A stretch of 64,000 bases of DNA, taken from contig JAAPAO010000133.1 in the NCBI GenBank assembly GCA_013115145.1, positions 240 to 64,239 of the forward strand, read 5' to 3'. The notes beneath the pieces were generated by a model. The model was given only the letters and a program-made list of their open reading frames with translations, was not told where the DNA came from and did not search any database. The position numbers and the translations under genes are program-made. The number at the start of each line of letters is the position of its first letter. Within the stretch, counting starts at the first letter, position 1. This document shows, in pieces, positions 1 through 10,605 of this stretch. The stretch is from Perkinsus chesapeaki (Eukaryota; Perkinsozoa; Perkinsida; Perkinsidae).

Positions 1-2
1 CA

Positions 3-824
3 AAAACTACGTTGTGGGATGAAGTTACGCAGCCTATCAATGCCACTACCACTACCTCCCCCACGTCGGAGGCCAATGATACAATGACTACGCCTGTCTA
101 CACGACAAATCAATCAGCGACTACTACCGGCCCTTCGGTGACAACCACGACCATTCCCGGTAACTCTACTGATGACTGGACTACCACTGCCCCAATCTCC
201 AATACCCCTACTCCAACAAATACTACGTTGTGGGATGAAGTTACGCAGCCTATCAATGCCACTACCACTACCTCCCCCACGTCGGAGGCCAATGGTACAA
301 TGACTACGCCTGTCTACACGGCAAATCAATCAGCGACTACTACCGGTCCTTCGGTGACAACGACCCTTCCCGGTAACTCTACTGATGACTGGACTACCAC
401 TGCCCCCATCTTCAATACCTCTACTCCAACAAATACTACGTTGTGGGATGAAGTTACGCAGCCTACCAATGCAACTAGCACTACCTCCCCCACGACGGCG
501 ACCAATGATACGGTGACTACACCTGTCTACACGACAAATGAACTGGCAACTACCACCGGTCCTTCAGTGACAACAACAGCCATTCCTGGTAACTTCACTG
601 ATGACTGGACTACAACTGCGCCAACCTTCAATACCACAACTGAAGTACTACTCAATTCAACTGAGGCAGCTGGCACTTCGAGTCAATATACTACGCTCGG
701 ATCATCAACCACCTCAATGAGCACTACTGGAGTGAATATCACTCAGGCTCCTCTTTCAACGACTGTAAAGCCTTCCATATCTCAGTCTACTGAGACCACT
801 GGTTTTAGGCTTAGAAGAATGTAG
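3..824 (+). CDS. Thr/Ser-rich tandem-repeat mucin-like protein, 3' part
   Basis: The reading frame is open from the window edge, so the start lies upstream; the stop is TAG at 822-824. The protein is almost entirely Thr, Ser, Pro, Asn and Ala. It is built from repeats of about 72 residues, each opening with LWDEVTQP and holding a PGNSTDDWTTTAP block. N-x-S/T sequons are frequent and Thr runs would suit O-glycosylation, so a secreted or surface mucin-like protein is inferred. The visible C-terminus (ends GFRLRRM) has no membrane helix or GPI signal. The stop sits beside a GT, so a further 3' exon cannot be excluded. No enzyme domain is visible and no function is assigned. Confidence 0.6.
   Translation, partial: KTTLWDEVTQPINATTTTSPTSEANDTMTTPVYTTNQSATTTGPSVTTTTIPGNSTDDWTTTAPISNTPTPTNTTLWDEVTQPINATTTTSPTSEANGTMTTPVYTANQSATTTGPSVTTTLPGNSTDDWTTTAPIFNTSTPTNTTLWDEVTQPTNATSTTSPTTATNDTVTTPVYTTNELATTTGPSVTTTAIPGNFTDDWTTTAPTFNTTTEVLLNSTEAAGTSSQYTTLGSSTTSMSTTGVNITQAPLSTTVKPSISQSTETTGFRLRRM
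12..653 (+). repeat. Three in-frame tandem repeats of 216/213 bp
   Basis: Repeat units begin with TTGTGGGATGAAGTTACGCA at 12, 228 and 441. Units 1 and 2 differ by a few substitutions and one lost codon; unit 3 is more diverged. The array continues leftward out of the window. Confidence 0.9.
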
Positions 825-1561
825 CTCGACATCACTAGATGAGATTTAGTTATGTAATCGTACTGACTGATCTTTCCCGTGCATGCGACAAACTCCATCT
901 GGAGACCAAATGGAGTCCAAATTTTGGAAACAGACTGGTGAGCAACGGGCGACAGGCTCATTTGATTGTCTCACGTATATTTAAAGCGTGTTGAGTAGTA
1001 CTAGTGAGTGTCGGTATGGCAGTGAACGAAGATCAATCATCAACACCAGCCGAGAAGACATGGAATATATACCACTAATTCTCGCTCCAACTTGTCCCTT
1101 TGGCTTCACGATGGAGTGATCCATCTTGAAGGTTGCTATTGTTGCTACATTTACTTAAGCATAAGATTAAGCAAGATTTAATGGAGCGATGCACTTGGCA
1201 ATCATGAATCTGGATTCCTGATTCAGCATTCCTGGATAGTTCGTCGAGTCTCGGTATGGATTGTAGCAATTGGCTGCGGAGGTGGTATTCACAAAAAAAG
1301 GGGAGCATGACAAAATAGCACACAGTCGGGTTTGGTCGTGGACCTGCAACTCACAGAGGCCATCATGAAGCCTCCTGCAGTACAGGTGTGTCCTGAGCAA
1401 CACAGTTCTACAAGGCTACGTGGCGTCCTCCAACACCCATAAACTAAACAACACAACTGTCTTATTATATTTTTTCATCGAACAAATTGAGAATTAAATT
1501 CATAGTAGACTAGATAAGTGTATTTACGAATTTGTTGTTAGAGTATCACCAACAAGTGAAT
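825..1561. other. Intergenic, no gene recognised
   Basis: Stop-rich in all frames apart from short overlapping ORFs on the minus strand that show no recognisable protein. It should contain the 3' ends of the flanking convergent genes. Confidence 0.5.
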
Positions 1562-2683
1562 TCACTGAGCCTTCTGTTGTTGAGTAGACTGTTTCGCCTC
1601 CTTGTCAGTAACTGCAGGAGAAGCCTTCTTCTCAGATTGAACGGGAGCAGTGAACCGTTGAGCTAGCTGATCCAGATCAGTCTGAGCAGCCTGAAGAGCA
1701 CCCACCAACTCTCTGGCAGCAGCCTTGTTCTCGACAAAACCAAGGTCGCTGAGCATATCAATGAAGTCTCTAGCTTCAGGGTTAGACTCGACCTGCTGGA
1801 GCTGCTTGGTCTCGTCGGCAACCTCCTTCGAATCCTTCTTCGACTCTGGTTGCTCATAACCCATAAGACGATTGGCGACTTGTTGCAAGCCAGACACGTT
1901 TTGGAACATCCTGCTCACCAAATCTTCACCACTCTTCTTGTCGCTTACGAAGCCCGACTTGGCCAGGAAGTCTGCCATGGCGTCCTTGGCCTCCTTCTCA
2001 GAAGACACCTCCTTCTCCATGTGCGTGACCTCTGGCTTCGAACCGGCCTTTTCAACTGACTTGTCGACGCTCACCTCCACCTTAGGCTTCTCTTCCTCAG
2101 TAGTTGCCTTCTTCTCGACTGAAGCAGAAGCTACTGAGCTTTTCTGCTCTCCCTTCGAAGCAATCTTCTCAGCCTCAGCAGGAGCTTGGTCCTTAACCGC
2201 ATCTTGCTTCTCCTGTTCCTCTTTCTTGGCCTTCAAGGTCTGAGCAACCTTGCCGAGGTCCTGGTCAGCAGCCAACATACTATCAACCAATTGTAGGGCA
2301 GAAAGAGGACTGCTAACATAGTCGAGGTCGTCGAGAAGATCGGCCACCATAAGGCTAACAGGATCAAGAGGAGTGAAGCTGGGCTCTTTACCACCCTCAA
2401 CATCAACATAGATATCCAATACTGGCAAGGAGTTGGTGGCTTTACCCTCAGCTTCGGCACCGGCTATAGCATCAGGAAGTGATAAATTGTTGAGAAGGCA
2501 GAACTCATTATCCTCATCCATGTAAAAGAGACGATAGTCCCTCACTTGAAGTTCACGCCATGCTTTCTCAACATACTCACACAACTTGTCGTATGACTGA
2601 AGGTCTTCAGGATCAACTCTGATACGAAGTGTTTCGGAATCAGTGTGTAGTTTAAGGCAAAGGACGCTTGCTGTAGATGACAT
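1562..2683 (-). CDS. PB1-domain protein with three UBA-like helical repeats
   Basis: Single exon, 373 aa. The start is ATG at 2681-2683; a TTG three codons upstream is not a plausible eukaryotic start. Residues about 7-95 read as a PB1 domain: a basic first strand followed by an acidic OPCA-like motif (YMDEDNEF). PB1 domains pair with other PB1 domains in signalling and selective autophagy scaffolds such as p62 and NBR1. Three related segments of about 40 residues follow, around residues 105-147, 230-270 and 305-347. Each has the pattern DxL-x3-FV-x5-A/G-x2-LV-x6-DLxQVA, and Lys/Glu-rich low-complexity linkers separate them. They resemble UBA-like three-helix bundles, but that is inference. 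Nearest alternative: a coiled scaffold unrelated to p62. Confidence 0.7.
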   Translation of the reverse strand: MSSTASVLCLKLHTDSETLRIRVDPEDLQSYDKLCEYVEKAWRELQVRDYRLFYMDEDNEFCLLNNLSLPDAIAGAEAEGKATNSLPVLDIYVDVEGGKEPSFTPLDPVSLMVADLLDDLDYVSSPLSALQLVDSMLAADQDLGKVAQTLKAKKEEQEKQDAVKDQAPAEAEKIASKGEQKSSVASASVEKKATTEEEKPKVEVSVDKSVEKAGSKPEVTHMEKEVSSEKEAKDAMADFLAKSGFVSDKKSGEDLVSRMFQNVSGLQQVANRLMGYEQPESKKDSKEVADETKQLQQVESNPEARDFIDMLSDLGFVENKAAARELVGALQAAQTDLDQLAQRFTAPVQSEKKASPAVTDKEAKQSTQQQKAQ

Positions 2684-3662
2684 ACTTTTCAAAATAATTT
2701 ATTAATAACTAACGAAAAGGAGAATATGAACTGAACAATCCGGCTCTGTATTATTTCAGATTGCACTCGAATTATGATACGAACTTTATGCTAGAATAGT
2801 ATCATCGAACACAAAGCTTGTGTCCCGGTATCACAATTGACCACACTTCCGCCGCGAATCCAATCCATATCGACCTCCACTAGTGTAAATCCGAAATACG
2901 GCACTAGTCACCGGTAGACCAGCGGCAAGCCATCAAACTGTTGCAACCATCATGAGCCCGAGATAATACAGGGCTCATGTTTCGCCTTGCCTTCCCATCG
3001 TAGTTAGTATGCTTGCCTATTCGCACCCGGCACTACACATAACCATTCGCTACCAGGATTGTATGACAATCTTTTGGCATGACAAGTTGTATTAAAAGTG
3101 ACTAACTTGTGACCTCTACCAGCTCTGGGCAATACAACATTAATTCCATAGAATATGTGCTTCCCTCAGTAACAACAACAAGCCTCCGACTAGAGCCTCT
3201 CAAACAAGCAAGCAGCAGCTAAGACTTTCATTGTCCTTTCTTAACCTTTAAATGACGATATTTCCAGCGCATGCGCTTTCGGGACTCCCGTTGTTGATGT
3301 CGTATTTGATGTGGGCCACATACACTTGACGCATGCAGGTGAGGATTCGTCATGATTCGCATATAGGTCCGTGTGTTGCCTGTGAGTCGTAATTAGGTCT
3401 TGCGTTGCGAATCAACGGCTCCACGTGCTACCGGCGGTAGCCTACTGCTTTAATAATAGTTCGAATAGATTATGTATGATGCGGGCGTATGTATCCTATT
3501 TCGCAGTAAAGGTGGAATGAACTGCTCTCAGTTCACCAGCGCGCTCTCTGTTTTTTTCCACTCGCTTTGAACAGTGGTTCTTACGGAGCTCATTACCCTA
3601 CGAGCAACTGTTGCCTAAAGCAACAACGAGACCCTTCAACATAATAGAAACACAGTTCTTTA
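2684..3662. other. Intergenic, nothing recognised
   Basis: About 980 bp without a supportable ORF or RNA. It holds the promoter/5' UTR of the PB1 gene and the 3' end region of the gene at 3663-5193. Confidence 0.5.
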
Positions 3663-5193
3663 TCACAGTGGCTCGTCAAGCGCGTAAACAGGGCTTCCCC
3701 GTCTAGGCCGCGGCAAATCCTCTGGCTCTTCAGGAGGATCCGAGGGCGGCGCCGCCGCTGACCAATCTGCAGAGGCAGCATTCTAATCTAGCAAAAAAAG
3801 AAATACTCACCAGGCTGATCTCCCCACTCCTCTTGTTCCTGTTCCCATTTTTCTATCTCCCTCTCCCGGAACTGAACCCTCAAGGGTATCTTGTACCTCG
3901 CAGGCTCTTCCTCCTGATCCTCTTCGGTTGGCGCCAAACACACTCCCTGACATCAATACACTTTAAACCTCAACGCGCATGATGCGTCGTACTCCTGCTC
4001 GGCTTCTCCAAGAGCCCGCCCTTGTATCCCACATAGGCCCCTCCGTTCTAAAGAACATCCATAAAATAAACCAGAATACCCAAGAGACCAACCTCTCCCG
4101 TATAGGCGACGGTGATCGCTGTCGATACCAGTCATGCTCCCATCGCCTGCCACGCGTGCGCCTTCTCTTATGCCTGTTATAATATAACTTCATTTACTCA
4201 ACCGGCAAGACTCTCTTACTTCTGCTCAACCTCCTTATACTTTTCGACATCGTAGGCTTGGTTTAGAGGATTGAACGGATCGGGCGGCCGAGACTCGTCG
4301 TCATCCTCTGGGTCCTCGCGAAGTAGGCCGCCAGTGCTGACAGACTCCTCCTTGTGGTGCTTGTGGTGATGATGATGCTTCTTCTTCTTTTTTTTCTTCT
4401 TTCCCTCTGTCTCATCCACATCCTTCTCCAAGTCTATCACTTCCGATGATTTATTTTTAGACTTCTTCTTTTTCTTTTTCTTCTCCTTCTTGCCGTCCTC
4501 ACCGCGAATGTCGGCATTCGTGAGCCTGTTCTGATACAGCCTGAAAACAGACAGGTTGCGGTATACAACAACATCTACCGTTAGAGCCACAACTGAGATC
4601 TACATTGCGCGTTAAGCTCCAATCAACTAGGGCTTTTGATCATAACGAAGTATCAGACACCAATTCTTCTACGTCTTCCACCACACTGTGGATATTATCA
4701 ACCCGCGTACATCTCCCGCTGTACAGGTGTGGCTCTCCTCTGTGGACAAGAGAGCAGCTCCTTGAGAGTCAGATGCAAGTTCGAGGATTCGCATCCTCGG
4801 TTCCCTCTTTCCTCGTTCACCATTGTTGAACCGCGAAATGAATCAACAACCGTCTCTACTCCACAGGCTCGTGGAGACAGACAGCGCGTGAGCGGTGAGA
4901 GGAGGTGACCGCTGCCGTGATGCCGCTAACACTCCTATCGCCCATGTACGCAACTGCACACGGAGCCTCGACAGCTCGAGCAGGAGCTCTCGTCGTTCAA
5001 ATCAGTGTCGTGCTCCTGACTCCTGTGAAGAAGCTTACCCATGCTCCTGTGAGAACTCCATTGCCATAATCTCCGCCTCAGTAAAACCAGAATCGAGCAT
5101 TTTCTGTCTCTTCTTCTCCCTCTCCGTCAACACTAGCAATGCCTCAGAGTCGTCATCACACTCCATACGATTCTTCGACGATGAGGTTGCCAT
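3663..5193 (-). CDS. 298-aa single-TM protein with Lys and His runs, 5 exons
   Basis: Exons on the minus strand: 5193-5039, 4540-4220, 4173-3993, 3946-3811, 3766-3663. Phases match at every junction; introns are 498, 46, 46 and 44 nt. The N-terminus is acidic, with a helical segment around residues 20-50. Two Lys runs follow, the second leading into a run of His (HHHHHKHH), near residues 60-105. Residues about 180-195 form one hydrophobic helix (LVSWVFWFILWMFF). The C-terminal third is acidic and Pro-rich. No family is recognised. Orientation and localisation are unknown; a membrane-anchored protein with a charged nuclear-type N-terminus is the most that can be inferred. The first-intron join is the weakest part of the model. 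Confidence 0.6.
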
Positions 5194-5342
5194 TGCGTAG
5201 GCGGCCTCTGCCGCGAGTGGCTAATGTACTACTAACGGTTTCACCATTATCAACCGTAACTACTCACGCGACACTAATCTTTAAACTGAAGAAATTAACC
5301 TTTGGATTTGCCTTTAAATTATACAGTAAAAACCTCATCACT

Positions 5343-6374
5343 TTAGTGCTCCGAAGCTTCATAATCGACACGGTACTCTCCCTTCCTTCCCGGCTTCCCT
5401 TCGTCTCCGCCGCTGCCAGACTGTTCCTTGTTCAAGTTGGTCTCCACAGTAACACTGATGTTCCCGGCGCCCATACCGTCTATCACCAAGTTTTCCCCCC
5501 GGACTATGCGAGCCCCCGAATGCGCCTGTCGGTCCATAGGTGTTCGAGGGTAATAGACCCGAGCCCAGAAGGAGTCCAGTGTCGGACAAATCGGTCGGAC
5601 CTCCGCCACGCCTCCGGGGACAAGCGTTTGTGTGCCCTCTTCCACAGGGAACATGCAAACCTTATCAGTCGATTTAAAGAGACACACTTTTAGTGTAGAT
5701 GGGGTGTTGTTCACCAGTTTGATCGGCAAATGCTTCCGCTTCAGGACCGACTCTGCAGTGGTGTCCCGCGCCTCGTATATCTGACCTATACGCTTCTCCA
5801 CCAGTGTCAATGTCTCCTTGTTCGGTACGAAGCCTAGCACTATGCTGACAGCTCCAGCATGAATCTTAACTCTTGCCGAATAGGAGCTCAGCATCGCCGC
5901 ATCACCAACCAGTTGTCTGCCGACTTGCTCCAGTAGCTCGTTCGTGCCGTCATTATCATCACTATCACCCAGAGCAAATTGCAGCTCATCAAGAGCGTTC
6001 CTTATTATCCCAACCGCGCCGTGTAGCGTCTGTCCCTCCGCCGAGACTTGAAGTAGACTGTCAACCCACTGAGCTTGGCGGCGCATGCCCCAAACCTCGT
6101 CCCTCGGGGAAATGCCCAAGAGCTCATCATATGCCAACAGCAACAGGCTCGCAATCCTTCTGCAGGTCCTCGCCTGCCCCATCACATGACAGACCGTCTG
6201 CACCGCCTCCGGAGTCGAGCTCTTGCTCGAGTCTATCTTGGAAACCACGGCAATGGCGGCCGAACGCAGATCTGCGAAGAGACACACCACCGAGTCTGGC
6301 ACCACCACATCCTCCTCTTCGTCAGCCGAGGCCTTCGAAGCCGGTGAGAATAGCAAATGGCTCCGCATGAACAT
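5343..6374 (-). CDS. Unrecognised 343-aa protein
   Basis: Open on one exon, ending TAA at 5343. The frame stays open upstream to 6431, but the first in-frame ATGs are at 6374 and 6368. An AG preceded by pyrimidines at about 6414 could be a trans-splice acceptor or the end of a cis intron. The N-terminal two thirds look helical (long Leu/Ala stretches, residues 20-210). The last third looks beta-rich, around LPIKLVNNTPSTLKV and FWARVYYPRTP, and ends in a short Gly/Lys-rich tail. No family recognised. The gene lies 110 bp downstream of the D-threonine aldolase-like gene on the same strand, and read-through splicing between the two is possible. Confidence 0.65.
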   Translation of the reverse strand: MFMRSHLLFSPASKASADEEEDVVVPDSVVCLFADLRSAAIAVVSKIDSSKSSTPEAVQTVCHVMGQARTCRRIASLLLLAYDELLGISPRDEVWGMRRQAQWVDSLLQVSAEGQTLHGAVGIIRNALDELQFALGDSDDNDGTNELLEQVGRQLVGDAAMLSSYSARVKIHAGAVSIVLGFVPNKETLTLVEKRIGQIYEARDTTAESVLKRKHLPIKLVNNTPSTLKVCLFKSTDKVCMFPVEEGTQTLVPGGVAEVRPICPTLDSFWARVYYPRTPMDRQAHSGARIVRGENLVIDGMGAGNISVTVETNLNKEQSGSGGDEGKPGRKGEYRVDYEASEH

Positions 6375-6484
6375 GAAACCGTAAGATACCTGCACGTCAT
6401 CCCCCTGCCATCCCACTACAAAACAACACACATTGAGTAATTCTGAAACTCACAATATTAAGAAACTGATATCTTCTTTATTCT

Positions 6485-9470
6485 CTATCCACCAGCGGCC
6501 CGGTTGATCTCCCAGATATCCTTCACAGTTGCGTTCTCATCATCAACATAAAGCATATTGTCATACCTAACACCAAAACTCTCCCTCTGCTGTCTCCAAG
6601 CAGCTCACATATTCACGGTAGGATCGCAGTGGGCCGGCTGGATCAGCACAGCTCCCCCTGGTCTCTCGCAATGGCGCTCGCCCACCAAGGCTTTCAATGA
6701 CTCGTTGCTGCCCTTTAACACGGTGTGCTCGTCACCAGCGCAACTGACACTGATGCCCTTGGCCGCCCCGCCAGCTGCACCGAAATAGGGAGAGACTTCC
6801 ACAGGACCACGACCGTTGGGAACAGAACCGTAGAACACCGGAGACCTGATTTGAGGAAACGTCGGTATGACAGAGATGTACCCCCCGCCCACTTTATGCA
6901 ACTGTAGTCCATTCCCTTCGTCCCAACGTCCAGAACGAGTCGACCGTCGCCAATACCTACAGCATCTCGTAGGGCGGCGGCAGAGGAGGCAGGGGAGGGG
7001 AGGGGAGGAAGGCTTACTTATAATGCTAGCCAGAACGAAGAGACTTGGTTTAAATATGGCGTCGTGATTAGCACAGTAATCGGCGTCCATGAACAGATAT
7101 GATCCCGGCTGGACCTATACACCAACAGGGATCAAAGAGACGTACTGCATCAACAAGCCTAGCGCGATCTGATGAACTTCTCCCCCTGTGGAGAGGCGAA
7201 CTATAGCCCAGTAATAGGCGGGCTTTATTATCCTTTTATTATCGGGTTTTGGGTTTTCGGGTTTCGGGTTTACCTCCTTGACGCAGCATTATTCTCAGTG
7301 AAATACACTGCAGTGAGGTATACTTTAGATACCGAGGAGTAGAAATGATTTTATGATCGGCCAGTAGGTGATGTGAATAATATAATGACAGCCCGGAATC
7401 ACCAGCCGAGTGAAAAGAAGGATAATCATAACTTAATCACACAGGCAAGCGATCACTATTCGATAGCCCTAGTTTAGCCTTACCTCAGTAAACTGCCCAC
7501 TATTGCCCTCCATTGTGAATGAGCCTGTACCTCCACCGGTAACACTATTTATTTCCAAACCAGCTTTATTAAACTCCCTTCTAACCTCCTCTACTATCTG
7601 TACCACAACATCACTCTCACTTTTACGATCAACTGGATCTCTAATTTGCTGTATTCCGCCATGGTAGGCCTGACCAAACGGACAAGAGAGTCACTAACAT
7701 TCATATAGCATTTTCGTTTGGCTACGACCCACGGGAAGCATTCTACTATCTCAGATAGTCTACCTCTATTACACTATCTCTATAATATTTTAATTTACTA
7801 AAGCCCAATTATAATTATAATAATATCATCGCCTTCACCTCTAACAGGAGCTAATACCCATAGGCACGCCGTACTGATATACAGTATTATCAAAACCTCA
7901 GTATAATACTCCATATCTATTGGATGCTCTACCTTCGCAATGATAGATTTCTGCATATTATCTATTTCTTTACATCTCGATTTACGCTGATATATTTACT
8001 TAATACGTGCTCAATCCTTCCACTGTTTACCCCAACTAACACATTACTATTACTGAAACGCCTCATTGCTATCAATGTTGAGTAATGAGCCCAGAAGGGT
8101 TGATAGGGTATATCTACTAAGAAGTACCAAGTACAGACCGAGGTGAACTACCCCACACCACCACCACAAGGCCGTCCCTTCACTACCTGTATTCCGCCCC
8201 TAAAGGTAACACCTTGACCCTCTAAGCTAAGCACGCTCTGGGCTAATGTAACTGCCTCTGCTGGAGTAGACAGGCCACATCTGCCTTGTCCGACATCAAC
8301 GTCTATAACACACTCTATCTTAGTCTTCGGATTGTATTGCATAACTGCCGCTGATAAGCAGGCAACTTGGTGGGGATGGTCAACACAGACCTGAACAACA
8401 ACACCCAAGACCGCATATCTCCTGACTATACGAGCTGAATGTATCAACACCGCGGCAATCCTCGGTGGTGGTGTGGTTGAGGAAGCATGTTCGAGTAGAA
8501 GTAGCAGCAATAGAAGAATGATGGCTTGGTTACTATAAATAATGATGAGCTTTAATACTACCTTCAATGAGTCAACACGGCTCGCTATATCTACTAGCCT
8601 TTGAAGGGACTCTGGCTGCAACTGAGGTTCATTCGATATTAATATGTCCTTAGCTCCACCCTGACCATAAAGATAAGTAACAACTCTACGAACGAAGCCA
8701 ACAGTAACACTTTGCCCAAAAGAAGCTGACGAGCCGAGCCGGAGTAGTCAGTGGGTCCCCTCCAAAAAATATCGACCAAAACAAAATTCAGATCATCCAC
8801 TTAAAGAAGCTCCACTTCCCTCAGTACCTTCACACAGGTCTCCGCTTCTGTTAGCGTTTGACAAGAAAAACCAACGGCGCCATCCTGATAGTGAACATGT
8901 CCAGCCTGGGGTTCGAACCCACGACCTTCCTCCTACTCACCTCCAGCTGTATGCGGGCGATAGCCGGACTCTTGTGGGCCTTGGCATGTGGACGGAAGTT
9001 ACACTTGAGCAAATTCTCGTGACTGAAATATAATTTAATAGCATCAAGTCACTTCACTGCAAGGGACACGTGAGGATCTCAAAGAGCACACAGTAAAGGG
9101 ACACTGTTCTATTATACCAACCCTTCCAGGAGCCCCTATAGCAGGCCAGAACTGCCTTGCAGCACCAGTGGATACTAAGCAGATTAATACTAATATATCA
9201 ATGATACATTACTCCATAGTCATATACCGATATTAATGATATATAGTGGACTGATGCTGGTTGCTATGAATGCATTACAAAGGTTCACATCCATCCCACG
9301 AAAGGTACCTTCCCAAACATCCACTACCTATTAAAAATATGATCCATCTTTTCCCTGTTATATGCAAATGCGCTCTCCATTACAACCAGCCTCGGAGTCT
9401 CGATCCTCGACAGATGACGGCCCAACGCGTGTAGCTGACGCAGGGAGGAACTGGATGTTGCTGCTTTCAT
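6485..9470 (-). CDS. D-threonine aldolase / D-serine dehydratase-like PLP enzyme, 10 exons
   Basis: Exons: 9470-9328, 9022-8941, 8884-8828, 8660-8562, 8390-8187, 7669-7484, 7114-7018, 6956-6893, 6845-6609, 6566-6485. Phases match throughout and give 416 aa, the family's usual size. Family hallmarks appear in order: IETPRLVV near the N-terminus, RPHAKAHKSP with the PLP lysine, DILISNE, DVGQGRCG, AYHGGIQ, the GGGTGSF phosphate-binding loop, PGSYLFMDADY, and the metal-binding PAHCDPTVN segment. The last matches the His-Cys-Asp site of D-threonine aldolase and eukaryotic D-serine dehydratase. The fold is an alanine-racemase-type barrel plus beta domain. The enzyme would use PLP and a divalent metal on D-3-hydroxy amino acids, probably in the cytosol. 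The exact substrate cannot be read from sequence. Confidence 0.88.
8885..8940 (-). other. Intron holding a tRNA T-arm-like palindrome
   Basis: This 56-nt intron of the aldolase-like gene contains GGGTTCGAACCC at 8908-8920, a good B-box/T-arm match. There is no room for a whole tRNA, so it is either a relic or coincidence. Confidence 0.4.
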
Positions 9471-9895
9471 AAAGTCAAATCAAATACTAAACCATGAAAT
9501 ACATCACCACCATTCCCTGCACCGCCCCTCGACTCGAACTTTTGCTATGGAGCACGGTCTACAGCTCCACCATCATTGAGAATGCCAGAGAGCTTTGAAC
9601 TGACGCTAGGCCCTCTCCCACACAGTTCTTCTGACTTGGTAGAAACTATATAGGTTGCAATTATTCCAGCTTGTGGGTGGGACAGTACCGGGAGTCCATA
9701 CTAATTTACCTGATGACAGCAAAGTCCCCGATAGCTGTCTCCACCCAGGCCACCGGAAAGTGTATGCCTCCCGCTTCTATCAGAATTTCCGTATCTCGCC
9801 GGCTTAGTCGGCATTAATGCAACCAACTATACCGAATTAGGCGAAATCGTGAAATTTCGCGCAAGAGATGTTCGACGCTATCAGGCTTCACCTTG

Positions 9896-10295
9896 TTACT
9901 TTTTCCGCACCCTAGTCCGTGGCTGCTCCTTCTCCACGGGATCAGCAACGCGAACTTCAATTTCGTCGAATTTCAATTGTACCAAAGGAGACTTCATCTC
10001 AGCCTTCGAGCCTCGGAGCAGATGCGAACACTGTAATGCTGAAAAGATACGCATCCTCCTCTCGATGTGGCACGGGCTACCTTGGCATTCCCTCAACCCA
10101 CCAAACTCGTCAAAGCTTCCAGTGAAGTGCCACGCTCCAGTACTATACCTGGTGGTGAGTAAATACACACGTGACAGAGGGAAGGATATGCCAGAAGACT
10201 TGGAGACTAATTGGATGCAATTGAGCACAACGAGAAAACGCCTGAAAGACTTCCCTATATTGCTCCAAGGGAATACAATCAATTATTGCTTTCAT
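9896..10295 (-). CDS. Small unrecognised protein, intron placement unresolved
   Basis: A convincing start exon begins at ATG 10295 (MKAIIDCIPLEQYREV, then a helical stretch to ILPSV around 10167). A convincing last exon (SKAEMKSPLVQLKFDE to RTRVRKK) ends with TAA at 9896. Between them, two alternative short introns are possible: one of about 22 nt, or two with the second of about 66 nt. The total protein would therefore be about 95-125 aa. No family recognised. The C-terminus is basic (RVRKK). It sits between two minus-strand genes. Confidence 0.45.
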
Positions 10296-10605
10296 CGAAT
10301 ACTCCTTCTAATTCTATCCTTTAATAAGTATGGATTCTCAGTAAGCTCTGCAGCCTGTATTAGGCTGCCTTATGGTCTATCATTACCATTTGCCAACTAG
10401 TACTGGAGTTCCAAAAATGATTTTCTCGGGCTCAGGCGGGATTGTGTGCTAATCTATAATAAGATAGGCTATTCTATTCAGGCTCAATATTGATAAATCC
10501 TATCTGGAATAGGTGAAGACTATTCTAATCAATGCGATAATGTCAAGTACAATATCGATTCCTCCATTGCCTCCCCGAATGGTACATAACCTCTCCCCCT
10601 CAGTA

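Noticed and set aside
5136-5700. Plus-strand ORF of 184 codons
   Set aside because: It overlaps the minus-strand 343-aa CDS and the first exon of the Lys/His-run gene and has no recognisable features.
8885-8940. Possible tRNA gene around GGGTTCGAACCC
   Set aside because: The segment lies in a 56-nt intron; no acceptor or anticodon stem exists, only a T-arm-like palindrome.
9482-9600. tRNA-like sequence with GTTCGAGTC on the minus strand
   Set aside because: No pairing acceptor stem and no A box; position just upstream of the aldolase start codon suggests chance.
9849-10400. Plus-strand ORF of 183 codons
   Set aside because: It overlaps better coding exons on the minus strand and shows no domain or codon signal.
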